Both the position numbers and the translations under genes were made by a program. This document shows positions 24,224-34,400 of a stretch of 53,090 nt of DNA, in pieces. The stretch's first letter is position 1, and every line of letters begins with the position of its first letter. Origin of the DNA: Branchiostoma floridae. Taxonomy: Eukaryota > Chordata > Leptocardii > Amphioxiformes > Branchiostomatidae. The notes under the pieces are model-generated. The model saw only the letters and a list, made by a program, of their open reading frames with translations. It was not told the origin of the DNA and did no database searches. The stretch is from the NCBI RefSeq assembly GCF_000003815.2, contig NC_049979.1:10581381-10634470 (forward strand). The letters run 5' to 3'.

Positions 24224-25720
24224 GGGCCGTACTGGTGACGTGGGTCCTGCTGGGCTGCACCCTGGCACACGCGGACGAGGATGCCGACAGCGCTGGTGTC
24301 CAAGAGGGGGCCAGGTTCCAGCGCAGAATGTTGAACATTCTCGGCTTTCGTGAACGGCCGCAGCCGTCATCGCTACAGCGGGCCCCAGACTTTATGCTGG
24401 AACTGTACCGAAGAGTGACAAGCAGCCAGCGGACCATGAAGACGTCCTCCGGCTCTTGTACCTTCTCCGACCCCCACATCCGAGGCAACATCGTCCGCAG
24501 CATTGCCGAAAATGGTTAGTTCAGAACTCACGTTCGGGATACTTCTGTATGGGGCTACGTTTGGCACACATGCTGCCTGCCAATCCTGATATGATATGGC
24601 CTCCGCATGTCTGAACCTGACCGCTGGCCTGCTGACTAGTTGTTATGATGTATCGACTGTAAGCTAGATAGCTGAGCGGTGGGTCGCAATTGTTTGATTG
24701 GTCTCTGGTCGCTATGTCATCGTTCATGTCATGTAGTGCTATACATCTGTTGAGATATGATAACTTTTGACAAGTCTGCGAACGTTGAGTTATGCGGAAC
24801 TAGTTAGCTGGCAACCTGACCGTAGATTACAAGTGTAGGTCTAACCACTGCGGCGATAAGAAGCTTTGTCTGGATTAACTCCGACAGGTTGGTCTGTTTC
24901 CCCCGGACCGGAAGACGAGGATGTGTGCTTTCGCCGGCGACTGGTCTTCAACATGTCCAGCATTCAGTCTCAAGAGAGAATAAAAGGTGCGGAGCTGCGC
25001 TTGTCTCTACCCATCTCTTCGCACTCGTGGCTGCAAGTTCACCAAGGATACAGCATCAAGATTTATCACGTCGCGTCGGACACGAGTGGCCGAATAGACG
25101 TGACGGCCCTGACGCCAGTGGATGGGTTCAGCGTACACCACAGGCGCAGTGTCATCGTTCGTTCGGACGTGATGAAGGTCGTCCTACCGTGGCAAACCGA
25201 AGGCAAGGACGCAGTCGAGTTTCTGGTAACCATAACTCTGAAGGACTACAAGAAAGGCTACGCGTGCCCGACGTTCGACAACCTTCATGCTAGTCTTATT
25301 ATATTTTCGTCGGACCGTCGTCATTGTCGATCAAAACGGGAGCTGAGCAATGAGAACGCCGACCCTAACGGCATGCCGCCGTCGGCCCTGACGGAGGAAC
25401 AGCTGGAGGTCTGTCGTCGACTGCATCTGTACGTGGACTTCCGTGAAGTTGGCTGGCAGGACTGGATCATCGCGCCGCCTGGGTACCACGCGTACTACTG
25501 TGCGGGGGACTGCCCGTTTCCTCTAAACGAGAAACTAAACGGTACCAACCACGCCATCATCCAGACCCTGGTGAACACCGTGGCCCCGGCCGCCGTGCCC
25601 CGGCCGTGCTGCGCCCCAACCGCGCTGTCCGCCATCTCCATGCTGTACTTCGATGAGAGCGGCAACGTTGTGTTACGTCAGTACGAGGACATGGTGGTGG
25701 AGGGATGCGGCTGTAGGTGA
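24220..25720 (+). CDS. Divergent BMP2/4-family ligand, tandem paralogue of bmp2/4, 375 aa
   Basis: Exons 24220-24514 and 24888-25720 join at a phase-1 GT-AG intron (aatg|gttagt ... gacag|gttgg). The ATG at 24220 gives a good signal peptide ([18 protein letters not shown]). The propeptide carries the BMP2/4 box [18 protein letters not shown]. Furin motif RSKR is at residues 246-249. The mature chain (126 residues, 250-375) has all seven knot cysteines (EVC, YYC, GDC, PCC, GCGC), W..D..I..PPGY, an N-glycosylation site NGTNHA, and ends VEGCGCR. By hand count 72 of 102 knot residues match the downstream BMP2/4. It should form secreted dimers that signal through BMP receptors. Odd points: acidic mature N-terminus ([10 protein letters not shown]), four propeptide cysteines, no upstream S2-like cleavage site. 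It is a BMP2/4 duplicate and not BMP5-8 or GDF, judged from the knot sequence. Expression is not shown. Confidence 0.93.
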
Positions 25721-26577
25721 CGTCAACAAGCAGGTTGACAACATTTCGTCTTGATAAACCGCACAAGGAAAGTTTAACATGCAGGTTACTGACATTTCGT
25801 CCTGAAGGACCCCACAGACATCGAAAACATAGCAGGCAAGATACCGACATTTCGTCCCGACGAATCCCATTTCAAAACGTCAACAAGTAGGGCGTCGAAA
25901 TTTCGTCCTGATGAACTGCACATTGAAACTGTAACGATCAGGATACCGACATTTCGTCCCGACGAATCCCATTTCAAAACGTCAACAAGTAGGGCGTCGA
26001 CATTTCGTCCTGATAACCTGCACATTGAAACTGTAACGAGCAGGATACCGACATTTCGTCCCGACGAATCCCATTTCAAAACGTCAACAAACAGGGCACC
26101 GACATTTCGTCCCGATGAACTGCACATTGAAACTGTAACGTTAACAAGCCGAATACCGACATTTCGTTCAGATAAACCGCACAAAGAAACGTTAACACGC
26201 AGGTCACCGACATTTCGTCCTGGCGGACCCCACAAACAAGGTACTGACATTACGTCCCGACGAATCCCATTTCAAAACGTTAACAAGGAGGGTACCGACA
26301 TTTCATCTACATGAACTAGGTTTCAAAACGTTAACAAGCAGGGTACCGACATTTCGTCTACATGAACTGCGTTTCAAAACGTAAACAAGCAGGGCACCGA
26401 CATTTCGTCTACATGAGCTGCTTTTCAAAACGTTAACAAGAAGGGTACCGACATTTCGTCTAGATGAACTGCAGATTGAAACTGTAACAAGTAGGATACC
26501 GACATTTCGTTCTGACGAACTGCACAATGAAACTTTGAGAAGCAGAGTGCCGACATTTCGACCTGATGGACCCCGCA
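25721..26577 (+). repeat. Minisatellite of about 51-bp units, 17 copies, abutting the BMP paralogue stop codon
   Basis: The core 'ccgacatttcgtcc' recurs 17 times between about 25,743 and 26,555, mostly every 50-52 bp. Sub-types alternate: one with 'cgacgaatcccatttcaaaa', one with 'tgaactgcacattgaaactg'. The first unit begins at the stop codon itself (TGAcgtcaacaagcagg), so the tract makes up the start of the 3' UTR. Open frames on - through it are repeat artefacts. Confidence 0.93.
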
Positions 26578-29500
26578 TCTATTCTGCTGCGTCAAGATCC
26601 ACATTAAGACTCTCTACTTACTTTGAAACCATTTCACACTTTTCGTAAGATAGGTTTACTGCAGCGAATTCAGAGCATTCTTCTTTTGGTAGTTGTGAGT
26701 GTGTCGTATGGCTGTCTTGTATGAGACAGAACAGGTTGCTATAAATCCCCGTTGACAAAGAGTCGGTCCTGAAAATCCTACGACAAAGAAAACATTTGAA
26801 CATTGTGAAATATGACCAGCTGTACATTTCTTTGAAAATGCAATGTGATTACTGATACGGACTGAAGCGTAGCACGATGTTAAAGGTGTGTTCTTTATTA
26901 CGACTTGAGTACAGTGTATCACTGTATGTAGCGTCCGGATCGTTTGCCGTATAGTCATATACAGTGTTCTTTCCAGTGCCAGAAGTTGAAGGGAGAGATC
27001 GGTACATTATTCTGACCGTAAACCCTCAATGTATCAATCAGAAAAAGACAATCGATCCCTTCAGCCTCTACTTGGAGAGTAGTCAATGTACAGATATATC
27101 AGGTGGGTTACCGCACCCGGCCGCCAGGCGTGCGAAGAATCCTGTCACCTGAAATGTCTTCAGTTAGTACGTAGAGTTCTAGGGCAATCGGTTTTCGGTG
27201 GCGTAGTCCCTCTGCAAGCTGAGGTTAGAGGACGGGATCGTCACAGTTTATGTTCTGTTTGGCACACGTTTTTATAGTACCATGTTGTAGGCTTTCAGAA
27301 AATGTGTGCCAACCAGAAGAAGGATAACGATCTCCTCCTCCAGTCTCTCTGCTCGGAGAGTAGCGAGGTCACTTGTACACGGGAAGCTGGGATAATTGCT
27401 GTGTCCGGCCTACGTCAGGTGACAGTAATTCGTATTTATTCTCTCAGCCTGTCATCAAGGCATCAGCGGTGGTGGGTGATTAAAGTGCGAGTGTCCTGGG
27501 GGAGGTGGTTGTCATTACTAAAATAGAGGTTGTTTCTAGTAATTAGTCACCTGTGTGTCCCACTTTACGGGTCTAGTGCCTCGTGTCACTAGATCATGAT
27601 AGACTGTGTGTCCAGGTCATAACGTTATACTTCATGGCCGCTTAGTCCCTTTATTAAATTTTGTACACCTTAAACATTCTAACGTGGCCTCCTACATCAC
27701 ACCCTGTTAGCCGTCTGATCGACGGACGCCCTTGCCTTGGCTGCCACGGATTGTGCAATCGGCAATTAGCATATTCCGGTAATTACATGCCTCAGCAAGT
27801 GCCATATTGATGCTAGCTGCCATGACGATCCCTCTGCCAGCCATGTGCACATCACGTCCCTCCCCAGACTACTTGAACCCGGTTGGCACGGCCCGTGGTG
27901 AAATATACTGAGTTTGCATTCCGCCTTAATTACCACTGACAGGCCCGTTATGGTCCATACGGGCCACGTCTTCCCACTCAAGACTTGAGCTAAAGCAGCT
28001 CTGTCCCGTTGTTGGCCTGGTTCCCTTCCCCTTCTCCGTCGGTTCCTGTCCTTTCATGCCCACTGACAACCTAAAGGGAAAGGGAGAACTCCCGTCGATT
28101 GGCAGAGTGCGGGGCGGGCATGTGTCCGCAAGATGCGAACCGCGTAAAACATGTGTTCATAATTACGGCTGCCAGTTCAAAACGCTCCGAGGCTAGAAGA
28201 TGTCGTAAATCTATGTAACGATAGCGGTTTCCATACTTCTTCTGCTCTGCCTCCTCTCGTGCTCCAGGGCGCGGTTCATGTTGCGTTCACCTGTTGCATG
28301 GCCCGTTGCCACTCAACACCGTCGCTAGGATACCGTCTCACCCCCTCCACTCCACGGACCGAACATATGGTGCACATGTTGATGTTTTCCCCCAAACCCT
28401 ATTGACAATGATGAGGTACTTTCTCTAGGAACCACATTTGTGTTTCAGCGCTCGGGTTGTTGGTCTATGTGTCGTGACTGTTTCCACTAGGGAGAGACCT
28501 GAAGAAGACGTGGTGTTTGAAACCGTGGACCTAGCGTGATAGTTCGTAGTTAAAATTCGTTCTGTTCAACTGCTAGGACAATAATGTACGCGGAGCGGCC
28601 GACTTGATGTGTTTTTTCTCGTTCCCCACGACTGGGTCCCATCTGTGTGCCAGCAGCACGCGAGGGGACGTGTTCTATATACAAGCTCTCCTGTGTGACA
28701 GGCCTCTTTTATCGCCTCTCCGGGGCACAAACCAATTTGGATACTGTGAGAAAGCTAACATTTATCCACAACATCAGCTTGTTACTACAAAGTACCAGCA
28801 AACATCGCGGCCACGCCGATAGTGTATCAAAAGCCAGAAAGAATTCGTCGGAGTCGTGCGATGTACATTGGCTGTTTGCAGTGCTTCCCGCTTGTACAAC
28901 TCATCAACAGTTTGCTGCAATATTGACCGACATACTCTTCTGCAGCTGGTAAAGGAGTGCTGAACAAAGGTTTTGGATGTCAAGCAATGAATAACCCTAT
29001 TGAGTTTAAATCCCGCAAGAAAAACAGGCCCCGGACGATGTCAAAGCTCTAAAGCTATTAGTGTCACAGATCTGCGCCCGCCTGGCCGCTTGTAACTGAT
29101 TGTTCCCCACTTGCAGTCGACCAATCGCGTTCGTCGCTCTCTGACGCAGGTTACAAGGTTCAAGACTAGCTTCCACAACTTGACACTTCTTGTGTATACT
29201 CATATCAAGCGACCATTGTTTCAACCTGTAAATATCAGGCGTGACGTGAGTACGACAGCTCTGGTTTCAGTCGTCCCCACATGGAGTTCACTACGCCAGC
29301 GAGAGGGCTGTCCCCACGGCGCAGTCGGGCCATGTTCGGGGTACGCGCCGCTTAGTACACAACCAGCCTGCGGCAACCCTCCTCCTGCTGTGCTCGCAAA
29401 GTCTGCGAGCGGGACATCGCGACCGGCGGAGGTACCGCGCAGAAATGGGGCAGGAACAGATCCGCCGATGCCACACTCCTCGCGATAACGGACGGAGCGG

Positions 29501-30167
29501 TTGTTAAAAATAATTTTACGCCCTGTTGAGTAGAAATCTGGACCCAAGACGGACGCAAGTTCCCGGGCCTGGGGGAAAGCGCAGCCGTTGTGAACGGCCA
29601 ATGCGGGATAGGAGGAATTCATCCGCACATTCCGTAGGACCAGCAACCCAGGCCACGCTGGTATGTATATCGTAGGTTTTGGACAAAAATAGTCATCATT
29701 CTGCCATCGTCTATTGTCCGCTGTTACTCGGAGTTGACGGCGTTCGTTGTCCCTTTCCAAGAGTCGTGTCGGCTGCTTAATTTTAAGGGGCTTTTGTAAG
29801 CTTTGTATTGGAAGTGTCCTTTGGGCATGCTGTGATTTTGCGCTGGGGGAGCGGGCCGCAATCCAGCAGGAATGTGGCAGAAGGGTCCACGACCCCTCGC
29901 TCGCCATCAGGTTGGTTGTCATGTCAGTTGCGTTTTGTTTTGATAGTTGTGTCGCTTAAATAGCATTTGTTCTGGTTCGACCAGAGGTCTGCTCTTGCGG
30001 TCCTAGGGTCCACGCCTTTGGAAAGTCTCAATCTTTGAACTACCCGGGAAGCGGAACAATTGTTTCCCGCCTGATTTGCCGTTTCTTCCTGTCATATGTA
30101 ATCCATTCCGGAACATTTCCACTCGTTTGTACCAAAACCCTCACAATATTGCAGCGGGATTCGAGAC
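26578..30167. other. Intergenic DNA between the BMP genes, no recognised gene
   Basis: Contains a degenerate duplicated segment at about 26,973-27,390 and several stop-poor stretches, the longest a 233-codon open frame on - (29221-29922) in CG-rich DNA that matches no family I recognise. I read that frame as chance openness in GC-rich sequence. The stretch probably holds the 3' end of the paralogue transcript and regulatory DNA for both BMP genes. Confidence 0.45.
26973..27390. repeat. Degenerate direct duplication with similar short peptides
   Basis: Segments near 26,985-27,095 and 27,220-27,385 align: 'ggagagatcggtac' with 'ggacgggatcgtcac', and 'aatcagaaaaagacaatcga' with 'aaccagaagaaggataacga', then 'ggagagtag' in both. 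Read on +, they give CINQKKTIDPFSLYLESSQC and CANQKKDNDLLLQSLCSESS, in the same frame. An AG precedes the second copy (ctttcag|aaaatg). They are either decayed duplicated exons of an unknown small protein or plain repeat DNA. Confidence 0.4.
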
Positions 30168-30246
30168 TATAAAGACCAGCCTTTGAGTGTGATGGGGGCA
30201 TTGGAAACTCTTTGTGCGCCTTTCAATTCAGATGTATTCAAGAAAG
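30168..30246 (+). promoter_or_regulatory. Candidate TATA promoter and short 5' exon of bmp2/4
   Basis: TATAAAG at 30168-30174 is followed about 70 bases later by a donor-like aagaaag|gttaag (GT at 30247-30248). A transcript starting near 30,198 would give a 5' exon of about 50 bases that could splice to the acceptor at 32227-32228 just before the bmp2/4 start codon. This is a positional guess; other upstream exons are equally possible. Confidence 0.2.
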
Positions 30247-30248
30247 GT

Positions 30249-32228
30249 TAAGTCTGAACGACTGGACTGGAAGCATTTGGCTCTTTGAACTTCGCTAAAT
30301 TAAACACACCGATTTGTTGGCTCGTAGCATGTGAATCCGTCGATCAGAAATTTATTTGAGCCAACAGCTGCGCCGCTTAACGGGACGTGTTTCAGCGAGA
30401 GGACAACAACTCGTGGACAGGCTTTCCAAAAACGTTCGAAACGGGTCTTTCCAATATATCAAGCGTTTTGCTATAATAAGAAACCAGTTTCTTCTAATTG
30501 GTAACATAAGCCGCGTGGTGTAATTCGATGATATCTTGTTTATAACATTTTGTAGCATTCAGTTCGTTTGTACGCAGGCGTCGATAAACAGTGGGTGTGG
30601 TGGTGCTGGTAATATCTAGAGACAAAAACGACTAGATTGAATGTGTAGTTTCCTTTGTCTTATCAAGGGCGTAATATAACGTCATTGCTCTTATCACTAA
30701 TGTTGATCTATTTCTGTAAAGCTCCACCATTTTCACCAATTTAGCAGTACATAAACAAAGATCCCCACGCAGATTATATTAAGTAGTTTAAACGCTTCAC
30801 GTGTGAAACATTAATCAATAGCAAGCACGGTTTGTTGTTGTTGTCGGTGCTCGTGATTAGGCGTAAATGTCCTCGTGTGTTCTCAAGCCAGAAGGACGAG
30901 CCCAAGTCGGGTTCCCCCTCCCTCCCCCACAACTTCTCTGGCTATTCGCACCACCACGTCGTTCTCTGGTTGTCAGATGTACTTTACATTTGGTGTTCCT
31001 TGATTGGCACAAGTGTGGCTCACCCCTACGAGGTCGTGACATCGTAAAACCAACGCTTTAGGAAGGGGATAAAGGATTTATTATCAGGGGATGTTTTCGA
31101 CATAACCTTTCTTTCCCTTTCTTGACGGAGAACAATTTGTCTATGTGGCTGCATGTTCGGGTGTTATGCGTGGGAGCCAGAGATGCTGTTAGGGAGACCG
31201 TGGGTACGTAGTAGTAGTTTGTCACATTTCAAGGCTACTTAAACAGGGTCGGGGGATGACATCTGCTTGTTCTAATTTGGACCTTGTCATGGTACAGGTT
31301 TTGTCACCATTTGTCTAATGCGGGACAGCTGACAAAAACGTTGGTTGTGTGCGGAAACCAGGCCTTGGAAAGCACAATATTTGCGTGATTGTCGAGCTAG
31401 GGAGTTTCTTTCTTCTTTTCTGTGGCTCCATTCTTCCTTTCAGACCGAAAAATCTTTCGTGAATGGTTTTTGGCGGGAATGGGAAGCAGACTCTCTCTAT
31501 GACATGGCGTTCATCAAGGTTTTTCCAACTAGGCCAATCGCTATTCTTCTGTAAATAATGGGCGCAATTGAAATGCCTGCGCTATATGTTCCATTTACAG
31601 AGTGTGAGTTGTTGGTACGTGCACCTGGAAGCCTGGAAGCCTCTTCCGTGGGAGAGAGAGAGAAATTCACTCCTGTAGAAACTCGATCCACCGGGACGCT
31701 GTTGTGACTTATTCAGTGGCACGGTGGATCGTAAACCTGCAGTAAACCCCCACTTTTGATCGATCTGTAAATCCTTGTCGACACATGACCTTAAATCTAT
31801 AATGTTATCTGAACCATCTTGACACAAGTGTGAGGTACAAATGAAGTACCTGTAATTAGGGCCGGGAAAGCGCTGGACTATTGCCACCAGGGGACATGTG
31901 GAAGTTGTTTGAACCACTTTTTGCGCGTGGGGATGCATGCCGAGTTTTGCGACCCTACGTTGGTTTTAATTTGAATGGACTGGGGGAACTGTTGCTCGTT
32001 TGGCGCTGTTGTACGAAGTGGGTGTTATCAGAAGCGGGGATTCCGATATTTAATTCATTAGCCTTCCCCCAAATCCCATGCAAATGCATGCGCTGTTTCA
32101 CAGCACCCGGCGATTATCCGATATTTAAAACGTAAACAAGTTAGACTACGTAATTAAAATATACAAGAGGCTGACCCATCATGCATTCATTCGGGCCCTT
32201 ACAAAGAGTTTGCCTTCATACTTTGCAG
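30249..32228. other. Region upstream of bmp2/4 coding exons, no recognised gene
   Basis: About 2 kb of unique DNA without recognisable coding sequence. It ends at the acceptor 'catactttgcag' that precedes the bmp2/4 start codon by seven bases. Probably 5' intron or promoter-proximal regulatory DNA. Confidence 0.4.
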
Positions 32229-32235
32229 AGGCACC

Positions 32236-33674
32236 ATGATTCCTGGTAACCGATCGCTGCTGGTGCTGACTCTGTGCTACATTCTGCTTGGTGGAAGGGC
32301 CGACCTTATTCCTGATGCCGGGAGGAGGAATCTAGCCAAGCAGGCAGCGGCGTACAGCCCCGATAAGATCGACAAAAACGATGACATGATTCGGGCGTTC
32401 GAGTCAAGTCTGCTCAACATGTTCGGATTAAACGAGCGACCACGGCCCCGGAAGAACCTGGTGATTCCTCCCTACATGTTGGAGTTGTACCTCAGCCAGA
32501 CGAAAGACCCTGAAAACCCCAGTGTCAACTTCAACTTTGCGGGAAAGTCAACAAGTACTGCCAACACCGTGCGTAGTTTCCACCATGAAGGTACGTAGTC
32601 CATGTATACCATTGTGTTTTGTGTGTGTGCAGGGCGAGGGACAGGGTGCATGCATTAGCTATTTGTTGACCCCTAGACTTCATTATCGATTCATTTGCTT
32701 GTCTAACGAGTCCTCGCGACTAAATGTGTGTTTACTCGCACATGCTGTACCCACACTTTTGTTTACTTAAGTATTTTTTTAAACGTTGTGTAGAAGAATC
32801 GGAGGCAGGGCAGCCGGTGTGGGAGGGCGACGACGAGATCGACCGGCGATTATGGTTCAACACAAGTGCCGTCCCCAGCGTGGAACTTATAAAGGCGGCC
32901 GAGTTACGCTTGTTTCGGGAACAGATCGATGTTGATCACGTTCAGTACGGAGACTCCACGGACCACCACTTGTACCGAGTAAACGTGTACGAGGTAATGA
33001 GACCGAACAGTAGGACTAACACGGATACCATAACGCGGCTTCTGGATACCAAATTGGTGGATGTTCGTAATTCGTCGTGGGAATCCTTTGATGTCCGGTC
33101 GGCTGTTACTAAGTGGAAGAATTCCCCGGAGCGAAACTACGGGTTGGAGGTCGAAGTGGTGTCTCCAAAGCGCGGGGCCCTATCAAACCACCACGTACGG
33201 TTACGACGGTCTACAGACATGGACGACCACTCGTGGCAGCACCGCAGACCGCTGCTGCTCACGTACACGGATGACGGCAAAGGTTCCAGTAACAGTAATA
33301 GGGTCGCCTCCAGGCAAAAACGCGCCAATGGAAGAAAAAAACAGCGGCGGAGACTCAAAGCCAACTGCAGGAGACATTCGTTGTATGTTGACTTCAGTGA
33401 TGTTGGCTGGAATGACTGGATTGTAGCTCCACCTGGCTACCAGGCCTACTACTGCCACGGGGAATGCCCCTTTCCCCTCGCAGATCACCTCAATTCCACA
33501 AACCATGCAATAGTTCAAACTCTAGTCAACTCCGTAAATCCTCTCGCAGTGCCCAAGGCCTGCTGTGTGCCTACAGATCTCAGTCCTATTAGTATGCTAT
33601 ATTTGAACGAAAATGATCAAGTTGTTCTCAAAAACTACCAGGACATGGTCGTGGAAGGATGCGGGTGCCGTTAG
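32236..33674 (+). CDS. bmp2/4: BMP2/4, secreted TGF-beta superfamily ligand, 411 aa
   Basis: Exons 32236-32590 and 32794-33674, phase-1 GT-AG intron (atgaag|gtacgt ... tgtag|aagaa). The ATG has A at -3 and opens a signal peptide ([20 protein letters not shown]). The propeptide has [42 protein letters not shown] and YGLEVEV, all BMP2/4 hallmarks. Upstream minimal cleavage site RLRR sits where vertebrate BMP4 has S2; main furin site RQKR is at 292-295. The mature chain (116 residues) starts with a basic heparin-binding tail ([15 protein letters not shown]) and has the seven-cysteine knot, [15 protein letters not shown] and VEGCGCR. Length compares with 396-408 for the vertebrate proteins. It acts as a secreted dimer on BMP type I/II receptors to drive SMAD1/5 signalling in dorsoventral patterning (known for the family). 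The intron position is shared with the tandem paralogue at 24.2 kb. Confidence 0.98.
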
Positions 33675-34400
33675 ATAGTAGCAAGAACGTTAAAAGTCAC
33701 CTATCGGTAGTTCATATTGGAAAAAAGAACGTTGTAAAATGGCTTGTAAAACCATTTCAACACACCACAAGAGGAACACTGTCATATTTTTAAATAAGAG
33801 GAAGTATTTATCTTTTTTTACAAGAGCGGAGCTTGCTTTGGATATAGTCACCGCTGACATGGAGCCAGAAAACGGGCCTTGACCCTGATGTAATTTTAGA
33901 TGTACATGTTTTCGAATTTTGGAAGATTTTCATTGAGGGGAATTCGTCCAATGTTGTGAAGAAGGGGGGAGGGCAGAACAGCAATCTGTGTATATTTATT
34001 ATTGAACCAACGTTTCCGTTCATAATCAGTAAACTAGAGCACCTAAATGTGATATTTAAATGTAATCAAATGTGCCCAGAATATAGGGAAATTTGTACAG
34101 AATTAAATGTATATGTTTTCATATTCTATAAACATTTCATATGTGCTATATTTTGTTGTAAATGTAGAAGTTTTCAAATACATTTTATACCATAGTTTTG
34201 ACACATTCCGTTCCTGTAGTTATGCCCCCCGTTTTGAAAGTGTTCTGTTACTTCTACCACATATAGACATAGGTCTGATAGCTGTGCACAACGTTTGTTC
34301 ATTTGACAAAGTTTTTTGTTCGCGTTCAAATCCCACCTCAGGATTAAAGTGTATGTTAAAATTGTAGTTCTCTGTTCATGTGAAATTACCAACGAATTTA
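33675..34400 (+). other. Probable 3' UTR of bmp2/4
   Basis: AT-rich sequence directly after the stop codon, with several ATTTA-type motifs (for example tatatttattattg near 33,990 and gatatttaaatg near 34,051), common in unstable signalling mRNAs. ATTAAA hexamers occur near 34,100 and 34,343 and could serve as polyadenylation signals; no AATAAA is evident. The end given is approximate. Confidence 0.45.

Noticed and set aside
25557-26578. Open frames on - downstream of and overlapping the BMP paralogue
   Set aside because: They are translations of the 51-bp minisatellite and of the antisense of the mature BMP exon.
29221-29922. 233-codon open frame on - between the BMP genes
   Set aside because: CG-rich DNA with several overlapping open frames, no signal peptide, domain or splice logic, and no family I recognise. 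Chance openness is more likely; cross-species conservation would be needed to revive it.
34310-34345. B-box-like string gttcaaatccc suggesting a tRNA
   Set aside because: No A box or foldable cloverleaf upstream.
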